A stretch of 22,156 nt of DNA. Source: CAZFPN01 sp044370655. Lineage in GTDB: Bacteria; Pseudomonadota; Alphaproteobacteria; Rickettsiales; Deianiraeaceae. A model generated the notes under the pieces. It did not search any database and was not told the DNA's origin. It saw only the letters and a list, made by a program, of their open reading frames with translations. Within the stretch, counting starts at the first letter, position 1. Each line of letters starts with the position of its first letter. Below are positions 22,053 through 22,156 of this stretch, one piece after another. Position numbers and translations under genes: made by a program. The DNA lies in assembly GCA_044370655.1 (NCBI GenBank), contig JBILVD010000008.1, positions 1 to 22,156 of the forward strand, given 5' to 3'.

Positions 22053-22156
22053 TTACAGGGCTTGAATTAAATATTTTACTAGGTTGTATTTTTCAACCTT
22101 AACTTTTTGGTGTATGGTGATTTGTTGGCTTACTTCTGCGGTTTTAAAAAATTTGT
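22053..22156 (-). CDS. 3' end of an unidentified gene (partial)
   Basis: On the minus strand a frame is open from the window edge for 33 codons to a TAA at 22053-22055. The peptide ends in QITIHQKVKVEKYNLVKYLI followed by QAL. Its lysine/valine/glutamate composition looks like real protein, and it stops just upstream of the rpsF promoter as a preceding gene would. The family cannot be named from this tail. Confidence 0.5.
   Translation of the reverse strand, partial: KFFKTAEVSQQITIHQKVKVEKYNLVKYLIQAL

Noticed and set aside
22081..22099. Inverted repeat AGGTTG-N7-CAACCT near the right end
   Set aside because: It lies within the probable 3' coding end of the partial minus-strand gene and has no following T-tract on either strand, so it is not a convincing terminator.
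22114..22156. Plus-strand open frame starting MVICWLTSAV at the right edge
   Set aside because: Only 14 codons are visible, composition is unlike its neighbours, and the minus-strand frame over the same bases looks more like protein and is longer.

Overview
This is a gene-dense, strongly AT-rich window (roughly 30% G+C by eye) with the standard bacterial code: TAA, TAG and TGA all end recognisable genes. The gene set is Gram-negative (BamA, LipA/LipB, a NuoH of complex I, a RnpA/GatB-type housekeeping set), and protein style together with heavy compaction suggests a reduced-genome alphaproteobacterium, Rickettsiales- or Holosporales-like. That placement is inference; there is no rRNA in the window. 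I see no insertion sequences, CRISPR arrays, tRNA genes or phage genes, and no intergenic gap longer than about 235 bases.

Layout. 1-222: no supported gene. 223-1053 (-): an isolated coiled-coil-rich orphan protein with its own promoter. 1288-2178 (+): lipA. 2171-6022 (-): a four-gene chain, LysE-type exporter, membrane-anchored hypothetical, pgk, murJ, each pair overlapping by 4 bases. 6140-6775 (+): lipB. 6884-9666 (+): a second overlapping four-gene chain, TPR protein, HNH-like zinc protein, TadA-like deaminase, coaBC. 9653-13395 (-): bamA, a diverged cysteine desulfurase and rnpA, with 2-3 base gaps. 13544-15738 (+): rpsL, rpsG, fabF. 15754-18312 (-): bcp, gatB, grxB. 18438-21180 (+): nuoH, a 48-codon membrane ORF, nadE. 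21205-21984 (-): rpsF, rpsR. 22053-22156 (-): probable 3' end of a further gene.

Together the genes cover lipoate synthesis (LipB then LipA), coenzyme A and NAD synthesis (CoaBC, NadE), lower glycolysis (Pgk), envelope building (MurJ, BamA), fatty-acid elongation (FabF), respiration (NuoH), thiol/peroxide defence (Bcp, GrxB), tRNA maturation and decoding (RnpA, TadA-like, GatB) and the 30S subunit (S6, S7, S12, S18). Classical operons are broken up: fabF stands where fusA normally follows rpsG, rplI is missing after rpsR, nuoH has no nuo partners and rnpA has no rpmH.

The window is mostly ordinary housekeeping DNA. The parts most worth a second look are in-frame poly-G tracts in lipB and the TPR/TadA operon, the TPR-HNH-deaminase operon itself, unusual additions to S7, S18 and S6 with a changed streptomycin-site residue in S12, the coupled 48-aa membrane ORF after nuoH, the orphan protein at the left end, and the near absence of Shine-Dalgarno sequences.
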